A DNA stretch of 8,235 nucleotides from Syntrophorhabdaceae bacterium PtaU1.Bin034 (GCA_002067405.1 MVRP01000186.1:1-8235); one strand, 5' to 3'; positions 1 through 7,200 are shown, counted from the first letter of the stretch. Made by a program: numbers and translations. Notes: generated by a model not told the origin, from the sequence alone.

Positions 1-374
1 AGGTCCCAAGGGTTTGGCTGTTCGCCAATTAAAGCGGTACGTGAGCTGGGTTTAGAACGTCGTGAGACAGTTCGGTCCCTATCTGCCGTGGGCGCAGGAT
101 AATTGAGAGGAGCTGTCCTTAGTACGAGAGGACCAGGATGGACGGACCTCTGGTGTACCGGTTGTCACGCCAGTGGCACATGCCGGGTAGCTATGTCCGG
201 AAGCGATAACCACTGAAAGCATCTAAGTGGGAAGCGCGCCTCAAGATGAGTTATCCCGTCTCGTAGCAATACGAGGCTAAGATCCCGGGTAGACCACCCG
301 GTTGATAGGGTAGTGGTGTAAGTGTAGCAATGCATTGAGCCTACTACTACTAATCGATCGAGCGGCTTGGCCAT
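1..374 (+). rRNA. rrl: 23S ribosomal RNA, 3' end (partial)
   Basis: This is the last ~370 nt of large-subunit rRNA; the gene starts outside the window. The A-loop hairpin (GGCTGTTCGCC, 16-26) that contacts A-site tRNA is intact. So is the sarcin-ricin loop (AGTACGAGAGGACC, 121-134), where elongation factors dock. Domain VI helices follow, ending in a block that matches the usual bacterial 3' end. The 3' boundary near 374 is inferred by analogy with the E. coli terminus (GGCTTAACCTT there, GGCTTGGCCAT at 364-374 here) and may be off by a few bases. No disruption is seen, so this is a normal functional copy as far as it is visible. It is followed after a 40-nt AT-rich spacer by 5S rRNA, the standard end of an rrn operon. 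Confidence 0.97.
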
Positions 375-413
375 ATTTTAAAACTTCATATTCGTTGTCA
401 ATAAAAGTTAAGT

Positions 414-533
414 TTCCCGGTGACCATGGCGGAGAGGTTCCACCCGTTCCCATCCCGAACACGGTAGTTAAGCTCTCCCGCGCCGATGATACTGCAGGGG
501 TGACTCTGTGGGAAAGTAGGTCGTTGCCGGGAA
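414..533 (+). rRNA. rrf: 5S ribosomal RNA, first copy
   Basis: Complete 5S rRNA of the large ribosomal subunit. The two ends pair into helix I: TTCCCGG at 414-420 with CCGGGAA at 527-533, extended inward by further pairs. The diagnostic internal block CCATCCCGAACACGG and the following GTTAAGCTCTCC are present. Helix IV (492-499 with 504-511) is capped by a GNRA tetraloop, GTGA. Length is about 120 nt, as expected. It is the last gene of the rrn operon, 40 nt after the 23S 3' end. The exact mature ends are inferred from pairing. Confidence 0.96.
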
Positions 534-540
534 TTTCTTT

Positions 541-572
541 GCCCAGAATTAGCCGAGAAGCTGGTTCTGGGC
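541..572 (+). terminator. hairpin just after the 5S gene, possible rrn terminator
   Basis: GCCCAGAA (541-548) pairs perfectly with TTCTGGGC (565-572). An inner AGC/GCT stem (551-553 with 560-562) lies around a CGAGAA loop. It starts 8 nt after the 5S 3' end, where an rrn terminator is expected. No clear T-tract follows (AAATCCATTTATG), so it may be a weak or factor-assisted terminator, or an RNA-processing stem. Confidence 0.4.
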
Positions 573-582
573 AAATCCATTT

Positions 583-696
583 ATGAGGCTGATGACAACG
601 GTCAGCGGTGAATGTGTGGTGTGGATAGATGAAGAGCAGATGCGCAATCTTTGGGTGGCTTTAAGGATGGCGTATAGACGTGGTAACGGCAATTAG
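583..696 (+). CDS. doubtful small ORF, 37 aa
   Basis: ATG at 583 opens a 37-codon frame closed by TAG at 694-696. The translation contains CVVWIDEEQMRNLWVALRMA, which reads like a plausible short helical peptide or the tail of a lost gene. I recognise no family. There is no convincing Shine-Dalgarno sequence before the ATG, and the start lies only 10 nt after the post-5S hairpin. It precedes a HicB remnant by 39 nt, so it could be another relic of the same decayed accessory segment. It could equally be a chance ORF. Confidence 0.2.
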   Translation: MRLMTTVSGECVVWIDEEQMRNLWVALRMAYRRGNGN

Positions 697-723
697 CACA
701 ATCTGAAATAATTAGGAATCAAT

Positions 724-732
724 GGAGGTGAT
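724..732 (+). promoter_or_regulatory. strong Shine-Dalgarno site for the HicB remnant
   Basis: GGAGGTGAT is a full-length match to the anti-Shine-Dalgarno end of 16S rRNA, with 7 nt between GGAGG and the ATG at 736. It fixes the start codon of the HicB-like frame and shows that the frame was once an efficiently translated gene rather than a random ORF. Confidence 0.7.
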
Positions 733-735
733 CTA

Positions 736-924
736 ATGAGACAGGCGGTTGTTTATGGCGGAGAAGACGAATATTGGATTGCAGAATGCCCGAGCTTACC
801 AGGAAGAGACGAACCAATGGCGCTGACAAAATCGCGTAATTCCGGTCAAGCAAGCGAACGAGAACTGTCGAATGACAATATTACAACAGGTAATCTACCT
901 TTGTCCTTCGTAAGCCCGCTTTAA
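736..924 (+). pseudogene. truncated HicB-family antitoxin remnant
   Basis: The first ~23 residues, including DEYWIAECPSLPG, match the N-terminal beta-strand signature of HicB-type antitoxins (partially degraded RNase H-like fold). HicB normally binds and neutralises the HicA mRNA-interferase and often represses its own operon. In intact relatives the LPG is followed by a Cys and a 'SQG-T-EEA' helix. Here it is followed at once by RDEPMALTKSRNSGQ and other unrelated residues, with no helix and no DNA-binding C-terminus. Homology therefore ends at about nt 804, and the frame drifts on to a stop at 922-924, running 30 nt into the 3' end of the opposing VOC gene. I see no HicA toxin on either side. 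Most likely a non-functional relic cut by a deletion or recombination. The family call is from memory of the motif; the truncation is seen directly. Confidence 0.6.
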
Positions 925-1401
925 TGCCTCGATGTCGATCTTTTTCATTTGAAGGAAGGCTTTCATGGCCCTTTGGGATTTTTCTGACGTGGGTTCGATG
1001 AGAAGTCCAATGGCTGCCCTTGAAACTATCTGCCATGACAGACCGTATCTGTCTTTGAGCCAGCCGCACTGTCGTGCTTTCTCATCCCCGCCTTCGCCCA
1101 GCTTTTGCCAGTAGTAATCGATTTCCTCCTGTGTCTCGCAGTTTACCTGGAATGATATGGCCTCGTTGAATTTGAAGAGGGGGCCGCCATTGAGCGCCGT
1201 AAATGTTTGTCCCTCGATTTCAAATTCAACCGTCATTACGGTTCCCTCCGGCATACCGTGGATCTCGTAGCCTTCCTTTCCGTATCGGGCGATTGTTCCA
1301 ATCTTCGAATTCTTAAACACCGCCGTGTAAAAACGAGCTGCCTCTTCAGCCTCTGTGTCGAACCACAAACAAGGGGTAATCTTCTGGATAGTAATCGCCA
1401 T
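895..1401 (-). CDS. VOC-family protein (PhnB / 3-dmu-9_3-mt type)
   Basis: A 168-aa protein of the vicinal oxygen chelate superfamily, the branch annotated as '3-demethylubiquinone-9 3-methyltransferase domain' or PhnB-like. Visible family marks are ITPCLWFDTEAEEAARFYTAVF at the N-terminus with a following SKIGTIARYG, MTVEFEIEGQTFTALNGGP in the middle, a FQVNCETQEEIDYYW segment and CGWLKDRYGLSWQIV near the C-terminus, then the usual QMKKIDIEAL tail. It is full length for the family. The start at 1401 has AAAGGAG 7 nt upstream; the frame stays open further upstream only because it passes antisense through the second 5S copy. The biochemical role of this branch is generally unknown, and the methyltransferase name is historical. 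The gene stands alone, pointing back toward the rrn operon, between two 5S copies. Cytosolic; no signal peptide. Confidence 0.92.
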   Translation of the reverse strand: MAITIQKITPCLWFDTEAEEAARFYTAVFKNSKIGTIARYGKEGYEIHGMPEGTVMTVEFEIEGQTFTALNGGPLFKFNEAISFQVNCETQEEIDYYWQKLGEGGDEKARQCGWLKDRYGLSWQIVSRAAIGLLIEPTSEKSQRAMKAFLQMKKIDIEALKRAYEGQR

Positions 1402-1412
1402 CGTATGCTCCT

Positions 1413-1440
1413 TTGATCTGGTTGTTAAGAGAAGGATAAG
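1413..1440 (+). promoter_or_regulatory. possible weak promoter for the second 5S copy
   Basis: TTGATC (1413-1418) and GATAAG (1435-1440) sit 16 nt apart and resemble sigma-70 -35 and -10 boxes. Initiation from them would begin about 25 nt before the second 5S copy. Both boxes match consensus poorly and the element lies beside the divergent VOC start, so this is only a candidate. Confidence 0.18.
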
Positions 1441-1471
1441 GCCAAGGAAGGGGTGGCGCAAGGGATCGGTT

Positions 1472-1586
1472 TCCACGGCTATGGCGGAGAGGTTCCACCC
1501 GTTCCCATCCCGAACACGGTAGTTAAGCTCTCCTGCGCCGATGATATTGCAAGGGGGACTTTGTAAGAAAGCAAGTCGTTGCCGGA
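1472..1586 (+). rRNA. second, diverged 5S rRNA copy (possibly decaying)
   Basis: Bases 1481-1585 align without gaps to 426-530 of the first 5S, with nine substitutions; the first 53 aligned bases are identical. Helix IV is kept by paired changes: C492-G511 becomes T1547-A1566, G497-C506 becomes A1552-T1561, and wobble T493-G510 becomes T1548-A1565. The loop changes from GTGA to GGGA, still a GNRA tetraloop. That pattern argues for a period as a functional RNA. In contrast, helix I is damaged: the 5' strand TCCACGGCT pairs with GCCGGA only if two bases bulge, and the C484-G519 pair of the first copy becomes a C-A mismatch. Seven T residues follow (1587-1593). No 23S or tRNA precedes it. It may be a stand-alone 5S gene or a recent pseudogene. 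Confidence 0.75.
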
Positions 1587-1591
1587 TTTTT

Positions 1592-1655
1592 TTATCCAAC
1601 GCCAATGAAAAGGCTAGGTGAGAATTGCTTTTCACCTAGCCTTTTCATTATCCAA
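1592..1655. repeat. 8-bp direct repeats TTATCCAA flanking the large hairpin
   Basis: TTATCCAA occurs at 1592-1599 and again at 1648-1655, on either side of the hairpin at 1604-1649 (the second copy shares two bases with the hairpin arm). The arrangement resembles a target-site duplication around a small hairpin insertion, but 8 bp at this distance in AT-rich sequence could also be chance. Confidence 0.3.
1604..1649. terminator. bidirectional intrinsic terminator between convergent units
   Basis: An 18-bp perfect inverted repeat (arms 1604-1621 and 1632-1649, core GGCTAGGTGA/TCACCTAGCC) extends by three inner pairs to a TTGC loop. The outer arm pairs are AATGAAAA on the left and TTTTCATT on the right, so transcripts from either side make a GC-rich stem followed by a U-rich tail. 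It lies 18 nt after the second 5S copy (+ strand) and about 340 nt downstream of the efflux operon's last stop (- strand), the right position to end both. Confidence 0.8.
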
Positions 1656-1987
1656 AATGGTCTTCGTGGCACCTATCCGAGGGTGGCTCCGTGCCGCTGG
1701 GTAGGGGGTGAATTATCCGCGATAAACGCGGTTGTTCTTCGCAGCCGGTTGCTCGATGTATTCGCAAGTACTGTAATCGAGCAAGGCGATCCCCCTCTGC
1801 TGCACTTCTCCGTCCGCCCACATCATTCCAATCAGCGGAATGATGCCAATCAGGTGAATGTGAGGCCCAATAATCCCTGCCCTGGCCAAGGATCTCAAGG
1901 GCCTGTCCACGAGTTGGAAAGGTTTCTGCATCCGGTTTCCCGTATCGGATCTTTCCCGAGCCAAAGTGACTGACTTTTGTCGCGCTT
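1650..1987. other. 338-nt stretch without a recognised gene; several inverted repeats
   Basis: This is the 3' flank of the efflux operon. It contains TTGCTCGAT/ATCGAGCAA (1749-1757 and 1776-1784), CATCATTCC/GGAATGATG (1821-1829 and 1837-1845) and a short CCGCG/CGCGG stem near 1710-1725. None is followed by a clear T-tract on the - strand. The only ORF of any length is the weak one described separately. The stretch may be a structured 3' untranslated region or gene debris. Confidence 0.5.
1713..1964 (-). CDS. weak hypothetical ORF, 83 aa
   Basis: Open from TTG at 1964 to TAA at 1713-1715, downstream of the kinase-BON gene on the same strand. An internal ATG at codon 12 (1929-1931) is an alternative start. 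Neither start has a good Shine-Dalgarno sequence. The middle contains a small imperfect repeat, HLIGIIPLIGMMWADGE, which reflects the inverted repeat at 1821-1845. The C-terminus reads LLDYSTCEYIEQPAAKNN. I recognise no family. It could be a remnant of a small membrane-associated protein or a chance frame across a hairpin-rich 3' region. Confidence 0.2.
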   Translation of the reverse strand: MARERSDTGNRMQKPFQLVDRPLRSLARAGIIGPHIHLIGIIPLIGMMWADGEVQQRGIALLDYSTCEYIEQPAAKNNRVYRG

Positions 1988-2791
1988 CTATCTACTCGCT
2001 ATCTCGATATCGTTTTCCACCGATTCGACACCCTCAACTTCACGTACGATTCTCTCCGCATCCGATTTTTCCCAGGGGACCTGCACCACACCTGTCAAGC
2101 GGACTTTCCCTTGTCCTAGGACAGACGGGGAAATGTAGGTTGAGGGAAGACCGGCTTCTGCGAGGGCTGTCCCCACTCTTACCGCAAGTTCCATCATATC
2201 CAGCGAGCCTGTTACATCACCCGATCGGCCTTGAAACTCTTCCGCTTGAGCGGCGCGCAGGACCATATCAACCGCGCTCTTGACAGTAAGCCTGTTCATA
2301 TTGAGGACAATGTCATACAGTTCCGGGTCTTCCCAATCCCGACGAAAGGCGAATTTAATAAAACTTTCTCTTTCGTGGTCGCTCTTTTCCATAACCATGA
2401 CCGCGGCTTCCCTCGTGTAGCCCCTTTCTATAAGATTGCGGACCCGTTTCTCCTGCGATGCGATAACCCGGATGTGAAGGGTATGCGGGAGGGACCGGAA
2501 AAGCATGTTGCCTCCCCGTCCCAAAATAACTGCATTCCCCTGACGTGCGAGTTCATATATGACGACGTGCAGACGGTCCAGGGAAATCTCCGGCCGGTAT
2601 GAAAAGAATCTCTTAAACGGAGGCGGAGCTTTATCGTCTACCGTCCTGATGTCGTCAAGAAATCCCATCTCCTGGGCCTTTCTCTCGATATCCTCCGTAT
2701 CGTGGAACCTGTAGCCGAGCTCCTTCGCCACGATCTTTGCCACTTCTGTTCCTTTGGTGCCCATCTTCCTGGAAAAGGTAATAAAATTCAT
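1988..2791 (-). CDS. cytidylate kinase-like protein with C-terminal BON-like domain
   Basis: A 267-aa cytosolic protein, last gene of the efflux operon. Residues 1-185 resemble the cytidylate-kinase-like family (Cytidylate_kin2): ITFSRKMGTKGTEVAKIVAKELG at 4-26 holds the P-loop position, with D31 in FHDTEDI and a GRGG turn at 91-94. An Arg-rich lid-like stretch (RVRNLIERGYTREAA) lies at 116-130. The P-loop reads GTKGT where this family usually has GSGG and classical CMP kinases have GSGKS, so catalysis is not certain. Residues ~198-265, ending in VRLTGVVQ...IVREVEGVESVENDIEI, look like a BON domain, a fold linked to membrane or ligand binding. The ATG at 2791 has GGAGG 5-6 nt upstream, directly after the channel gene's stop (10-nt gap), so translation is probably coupled. 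Substrate and link to efflux are unknown. Confidence 0.82.
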   Translation of the reverse strand: MNFITFSRKMGTKGTEVAKIVAKELGYRFHDTEDIERKAQEMGFLDDIRTVDDKAPPPFKRFFSYRPEISLDRLHVVIYELARQGNAVILGRGGNMLFRSLPHTLHIRVIASQEKRVRNLIERGYTREAAVMVMEKSDHERESFIKFAFRRDWEDPELYDIVLNMNRLTVKSAVDMVLRAAQAEEFQGRSGDVTGSLDMMELAVRVGTALAEAGLPSTYISPSVLGQGKVRLTGVVQVPWEKSDAERIVREVEGVESVENDIEIASR

Positions 2792-2801
2792 AAAATCCTC
2801 C

Positions 2802-4223
2802 CTACTTCGCTATCAGGTTTTCCGCTTCTACGATCCATCCGCCGCCCATAGACTTGTAAAGGTTGACGAGAGCCCGAAAAAGACTTGCCTGCGTTCGCAC
2901 ACAGTTCAGTTGCACATCGAATAGGCTCCGCTCCGCGTCGAGCACTTCTACGTAGCTGGTGTAACCGCTGTCGTACCTGAGCCGCGCAAGGCGAGCGTAA
3001 TTGCTTGCCGTCTCTATACGCTGCCTCTGCGCCTGAAGCGTCCTTCGCGTTTTGTTTTGGTCGATTAACGCGTCGTTCACGTCCCTAAATGCCTGCTGGA
3101 TCACTTTCTGATAGAGAAGGCCAGCCTGTTTCTGGACAGCCTCCGCTTCCTTTACCTGCCCGCGAATCGCCCCTGCCGTAAAGATGGACGCGGCAACCGG
3201 CGCCGAGAAGTTCCATGTTTGTGCAGGGCCGGTGAAGAGACGGGACAAGTCGGCACTTTTCACGCCATATAAGCCGGTGAGGGAGATACTCGGGAAATAC
3301 GCCGCCTTGGCGACGCCGATCATTGCATTTGCCGCTACCAGGTTCTGCTCGGCCTGTCGGATGTCGGGCCGCCGCTCAAGCAGTCCGGAAGGGAGCCCTG
3401 ACGGTACAACGGGAAGCACGAGTTTATCGATGGTCTTTCCCCGCGGGACCGGTCCGGGGTTTCGGCCAAGGAGAATACTTATCAGGTCTTCCTGCTGGCC
3501 GATAAGTCTCTCGATTTCAGGAATGATTGCGAGAGCGGTTTCGTATTCAAGCTGCGCCTGCTTCAGTTCCAGTTCGGAGATCATCCCCTTCTCGTAACGC
3601 AGTTTGAATAATCGGAGCGTATTGTCTCGGCTTCTCAGCGTGGTCTCGGCTATTTCGAGCTCCCGGTCAAAACTGCGCAAGTCGATGTACGAGCTGGCGA
3701 GCGCACAAACGAGGGACATGACGACAGCCCTGTAACCCTCCTCCGTACTCAGAAGGTTTGCACGGGCCGCCTCAGTTGCCCGTCTGATTTTCCCCCAGAT
3801 ATCGATCTCCCAGCTCGCGCTCAAGAGCACTTGATAGTCGTTGTAGGGGTTATCAGAGGTGTCGGGCAAGGGAGAATTTATGCGATCGGATGTCCGGGTG
3901 CGGCCGCCTGCTGCTGCCCCGCCCGCCTGGGGAAACATATCCGCCCGTGCTACCCCGTACCGCCCCATAAACTCCTCGATCCTCGCCGCGGCAATCTTCA
4001 CGTCTTTATTCCGGTTGAGAGCGCTTAGAATCAATTCGTTCAAGACGGGATCGTCAAACTGTTCCCACCACGCGGTATTGGCCATCTCTTTTGTGTTGAC
4101 CTCTTGCAAACGCCATGTCAGCGGGATGTCGATGGGAGGGCGGCGGTAATCGGGTCCGATGGCACAGCTCGACAATACGGCAAGGGCAAAGGCTAAAATG
4201 GGAAGGGCATTCTTGCTACTCAT
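2802..4223 (-). CDS. RND efflux outer-membrane channel lipoprotein (OprM/NodT family)
   Basis: A 473-aa TolC-like outer-membrane factor that gives the tripartite pump its exit duct. The N-terminus is a lipoprotein signal: K4, a hydrophobic run 6-17, then lipobox LSSC with the acylated Cys at 20. The next residue is Ala, not Asp, consistent with sorting to the outer membrane. The family motif CAIGPDYRRPP follows. Two outer-membrane efflux protein repeats fill the rest, with characteristic LLSASWEIDIWGKIRR (~130-150), GLPSGLLERRPDIRQAEQNL (~275-295) and a C-terminal RYDSGYTSYVEVLDAERSLF. Length is normal. The ATG at 4223 overlaps the pump gene's end by 8 nt and has GGAGGGGG just upstream, inside the pump's last codons, so the two are translationally coupled. 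By family, three copies form the trimeric barrel plus periplasmic tunnel. Confidence 0.96.
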   Translation of the reverse strand: MSSKNALPILAFALAVLSSCAIGPDYRRPPIDIPLTWRLQEVNTKEMANTAWWEQFDDPVLNELILSALNRNKDVKIAAARIEEFMGRYGVARADMFPQAGGAAAGGRTRTSDRINSPLPDTSDNPYNDYQVLLSASWEIDIWGKIRRATEAARANLLSTEEGYRAVVMSLVCALASSYIDLRSFDRELEIAETTLRSRDNTLRLFKLRYEKGMISELELKQAQLEYETALAIIPEIERLIGQQEDLISILLGRNPGPVPRGKTIDKLVLPVVPSGLPSGLLERRPDIRQAEQNLVAANAMIGVAKAAYFPSISLTGLYGVKSADLSRLFTGPAQTWNFSAPVAASIFTAGAIRGQVKEAEAVQKQAGLLYQKVIQQAFRDVNDALIDQNKTRRTLQAQRQRIETASNYARLARLRYDSGYTSYVEVLDAERSLFDVQLNCVRTQASLFRALVNLYKSMGGGWIVEAENLIAK

Positions 4224-7200
4224 GATCCCCCTCCGGGACCCCGACGCCCGCCTTCTGTTTCTTTCGATCGGCCAGTCTGCTCACCAGAAAGAAAGCTACC
4301 GGGATGAGGAAGACCGCAAGGACAGAGGCTGCAATCGTCCCGCCCGCGACGACCGTCCCCATGATCTGTCTTCCTTGGGCACCTGCACCTGTTGAGACGG
4401 CAAGGGGCGCCACGCCCAGGATAAAGGCGAAGGATGTCATGAGAATTGGTCTTAGTCTTAATCGCGCGCCTTCGAGGGCTGCGTCCAGCAGGGGTGCGCC
4501 GCGCTCGTAGCTTCTCTTTGCAAATTCGACGATGAGGATGGCGTTCTTGGCGGTAAGGCCGATGAGAACGATCAGACCTATCTGAGCGTAGACATTGTTC
4601 GTCTGACCTCGCAACCAAATGGCGGACAGCGCCCCGAAGACCGCAATCGGCGTAGTGACGAGCACGCTCACGGGAAGGGACCAGCTCTCATACTGAGCGG
4701 CAAGAATGAGAAACACACAGAAGAGAGAGAAAGCGAAGATTGCCCAGGCAGGAACACCTTCCTGGGCCTTTTTTTCCTGAAAGCTCATGCCCAGATAGTC
4801 GAACCCCATTTCCCGGGGCATGGTTTCACGGAAGACCGTTTCGAGGGCAGACATCGCCTGGGCGGAGCTGTAGCCCGGCTTGGCCATGACGTCTATCCGG
4901 GCGGATCGGTACAGGTTGTAGCGCATGGTCGTCTCGGGACCTGATGTGGGCTCAATGCTCACGACCGAGGACAAGGGAACTTTTTCGTGCTTATCGTTGA
5001 GAACGGAAAACATGCCTATTTCTTCCGCATTCCCCCGATAGTTCCTGTCGGCCTGGACATACACCTGCCACTGCCGTCCGAAGCGGTTGAAATAGTTGAT
5101 AAAGGTCCCGCCCATAAAGGCTTGTACTGTCTGATAGACCTGATCTATATCGACTCCCTGTCTCAGCACCTTATCGCGATCTACGGTGAGGAGTGCCTGG
5201 GGGACGCCGGCCTGAAAAGAAGTGGTGACGCGGGCCAGCTCGGGGCGCTTTTTCGCCGCCGTGATGAATTTCGTCGTGTTTTCACTGAGGAACCCGATGT
5301 CTTTCCCTGCCCGGTCTTCAAGGATAAACGAGACACCTCCGGCGTTGCCTATGCCGGGCACGGCCGGGGGCGGCAGCGCAAAGGCGATTGCCTGCGGGAG
5401 AGCCCCGAGCTGGCGGTTAAGAGATTCGAGAATGGCGTCGATCTTTTCCTCCGGCTTCTTTCTTTCTGACCAGTCCTTAAGCGAGACGAAGTAGAACCCC
5501 GCCGAGGGAGTGTACGACGACTCAAGCACACTAAGACCTACGACAGTGGAGTAATACCCAATGCCCGGCGTACGGGCAAGGATCGATTCGATCTCCCTGC
5601 ACACCGCATCCGTCCGCTGAAACGAAGCCGCTCCCGGAAGGGAAACATTGATAAATAAGTATCCCTGGTCCTCCTCCGGGAGAAAGCCGCTGGGTATTGT
5701 CTTCCCCAGAAGGGCGACGACGACGAGGGTTAAAGCGATGAACACGAGACCTATTGCACTCTTTCCTATGAGATAGCCGCAGAAATTGACATACCTGCTG
5801 GTTGTTTTCTCGAAAACGATGTTGAAGCGGCGGTAGAAACGGTCGAGCAAGCCCCGTCTCCCTTGTTGCGGTTTCAGGATGAGGGCAGCGAGGGCGGGGC
5901 TCAAGGTAAGGGCATTTACCGTGGAGAGAAGTACGGAGATGGCGATAGTGGCTGCAAACTGCTGATAAAGTCTGCCCGTGATCCCCGGAATAAAGACGGT
6001 GGGGATAAAAACAACCATCAGAATCAAGGTAATGGCCACGATAGGCCCTGATACCTCATCCATGGTCTTGATCGTCGCCTCTCGCGGGGTCATGCCTTCC
6101 TCTATATGCCTCTCCACCGCTTCCACCACGATAATGGCGTCATCGACGACGAGCCCTACGGCGAGAACCAGCCCGAAAAGGGACAAAGTGTTGACGGAGA
6201 ATCCGAGGAGAGGGAAAAAGATAAAGGTGCCGAGAAGGGAGACGGGGATGGCGAGGGCGGGGATGAGGATAGCCCGCCAGCCCTGAAGAAAGATGAAGAC
6301 CACGATGACGACGAGGACAATGGCCTCGATAAGAGTTTTGACGATCTCCCTGATCCCTTCCGTGACGCTCTTTGTGGTATCGAGGGAGACAACATAGTCG
6401 AGATCGGAAGGAAAGCGGGTTTTGGCCTCTTCCATCACCTTTTTTACGCCCTCTGCCGCCGTTACCGCGTTGGTGCCCGGGGTCTGATAGAGCGCGATAA
6501 GGGCCGAGGACTTGCCGTTCAGCCTGCTCTTCATGTTGTAGTCCTGTGGGCCGAGCTCAATGCGTGCCACGTCCTTCAGGCGGACTATGGAACCATCCCT
6601 ATTCGCCCGAATGACGATTGAACCGAATTCTTCTTCCGAGACAAGACGCCCTTTTGTCCTTAGCGTATAGGTAAACTGCTGTCCCGGGAGCGCCGGCTCA
6701 CCCCCGATCTTGCCGGCAGGATTGACGGCATTCTGTTTCCTTATGGCGCTTGCTATTTCCGGCACGGTAATGCCCAGCTTGGCGAGGGCATCGGGCTTCA
6801 CCCAGACGCGAATCGCGTATTGGCCGACTCCCAGCACGTTGGCCTGTGCGATCCCCGGTACCCTGAGAATCTGGTCGACAAGGCTAATGTTGGCGTAGTT
6901 TGCCAGGAAGACCGAGTCCCTCGTTCCTTTCGGCGAATGAAGCGCAAGCATCAAAAAAGGTGCGGTGCTGCCTTTTTTTACCGTCACTCCATAGTTGCGC
7001 ACGTCTTCAGGAAGCTGGGATTGGGCCTGGCCCTGACGCAGTTGGGCGAGAATCTGATCCGTATCCGGGTTGCTCTTTGCATCAAAGATGACAAAAAGCC
7101 TCAACATGCCGCTCGACGAATTCATCGAGTACATGTAGATCATGTTATCCACGCCGTTCATTTGCTGTTCGATGGGGTTTGCGACGGATTTCTCAAGCGT

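Noticed and set aside
1..374. Short frames inside the 23S rRNA end
   Set aside because: The sequence is conserved rRNA with an intact A-loop and sarcin-ricin loop; no protein is expected.
375..413. tRNA in the 23S-5S spacer or downstream of the 5S
   Set aside because: The spacer is only ~40 nt, and no cloverleaf or TTCGA-type T-loop was found here or in 573-735.
398..580. A - strand frame through the first 5S gene (GAGELNYRVRDGNGWNLSA-type peptide)
   Set aside because: It is purely the antisense translation of 5S rRNA; the same peptide appears opposite the second 5S copy for the same reason. It is a common spurious protein call.
1402..1635. A 78-codon N-terminal extension of the VOC protein, starting at 1635
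   Set aside because: The extension reads antisense through the second 5S copy and half the terminator hairpin. The ATG at 1401 has a good ribosome-binding site and gives the normal family N-terminus.
3184..3597. Long + strand frames opposite the channel and pump genes (for example 3184-3597, 4987-5469, 6106-6621, 7359-8063)
   Set aside because: They are shadows of strongly supported - strand genes and contain no recognisable domains or ribosome-binding sites.
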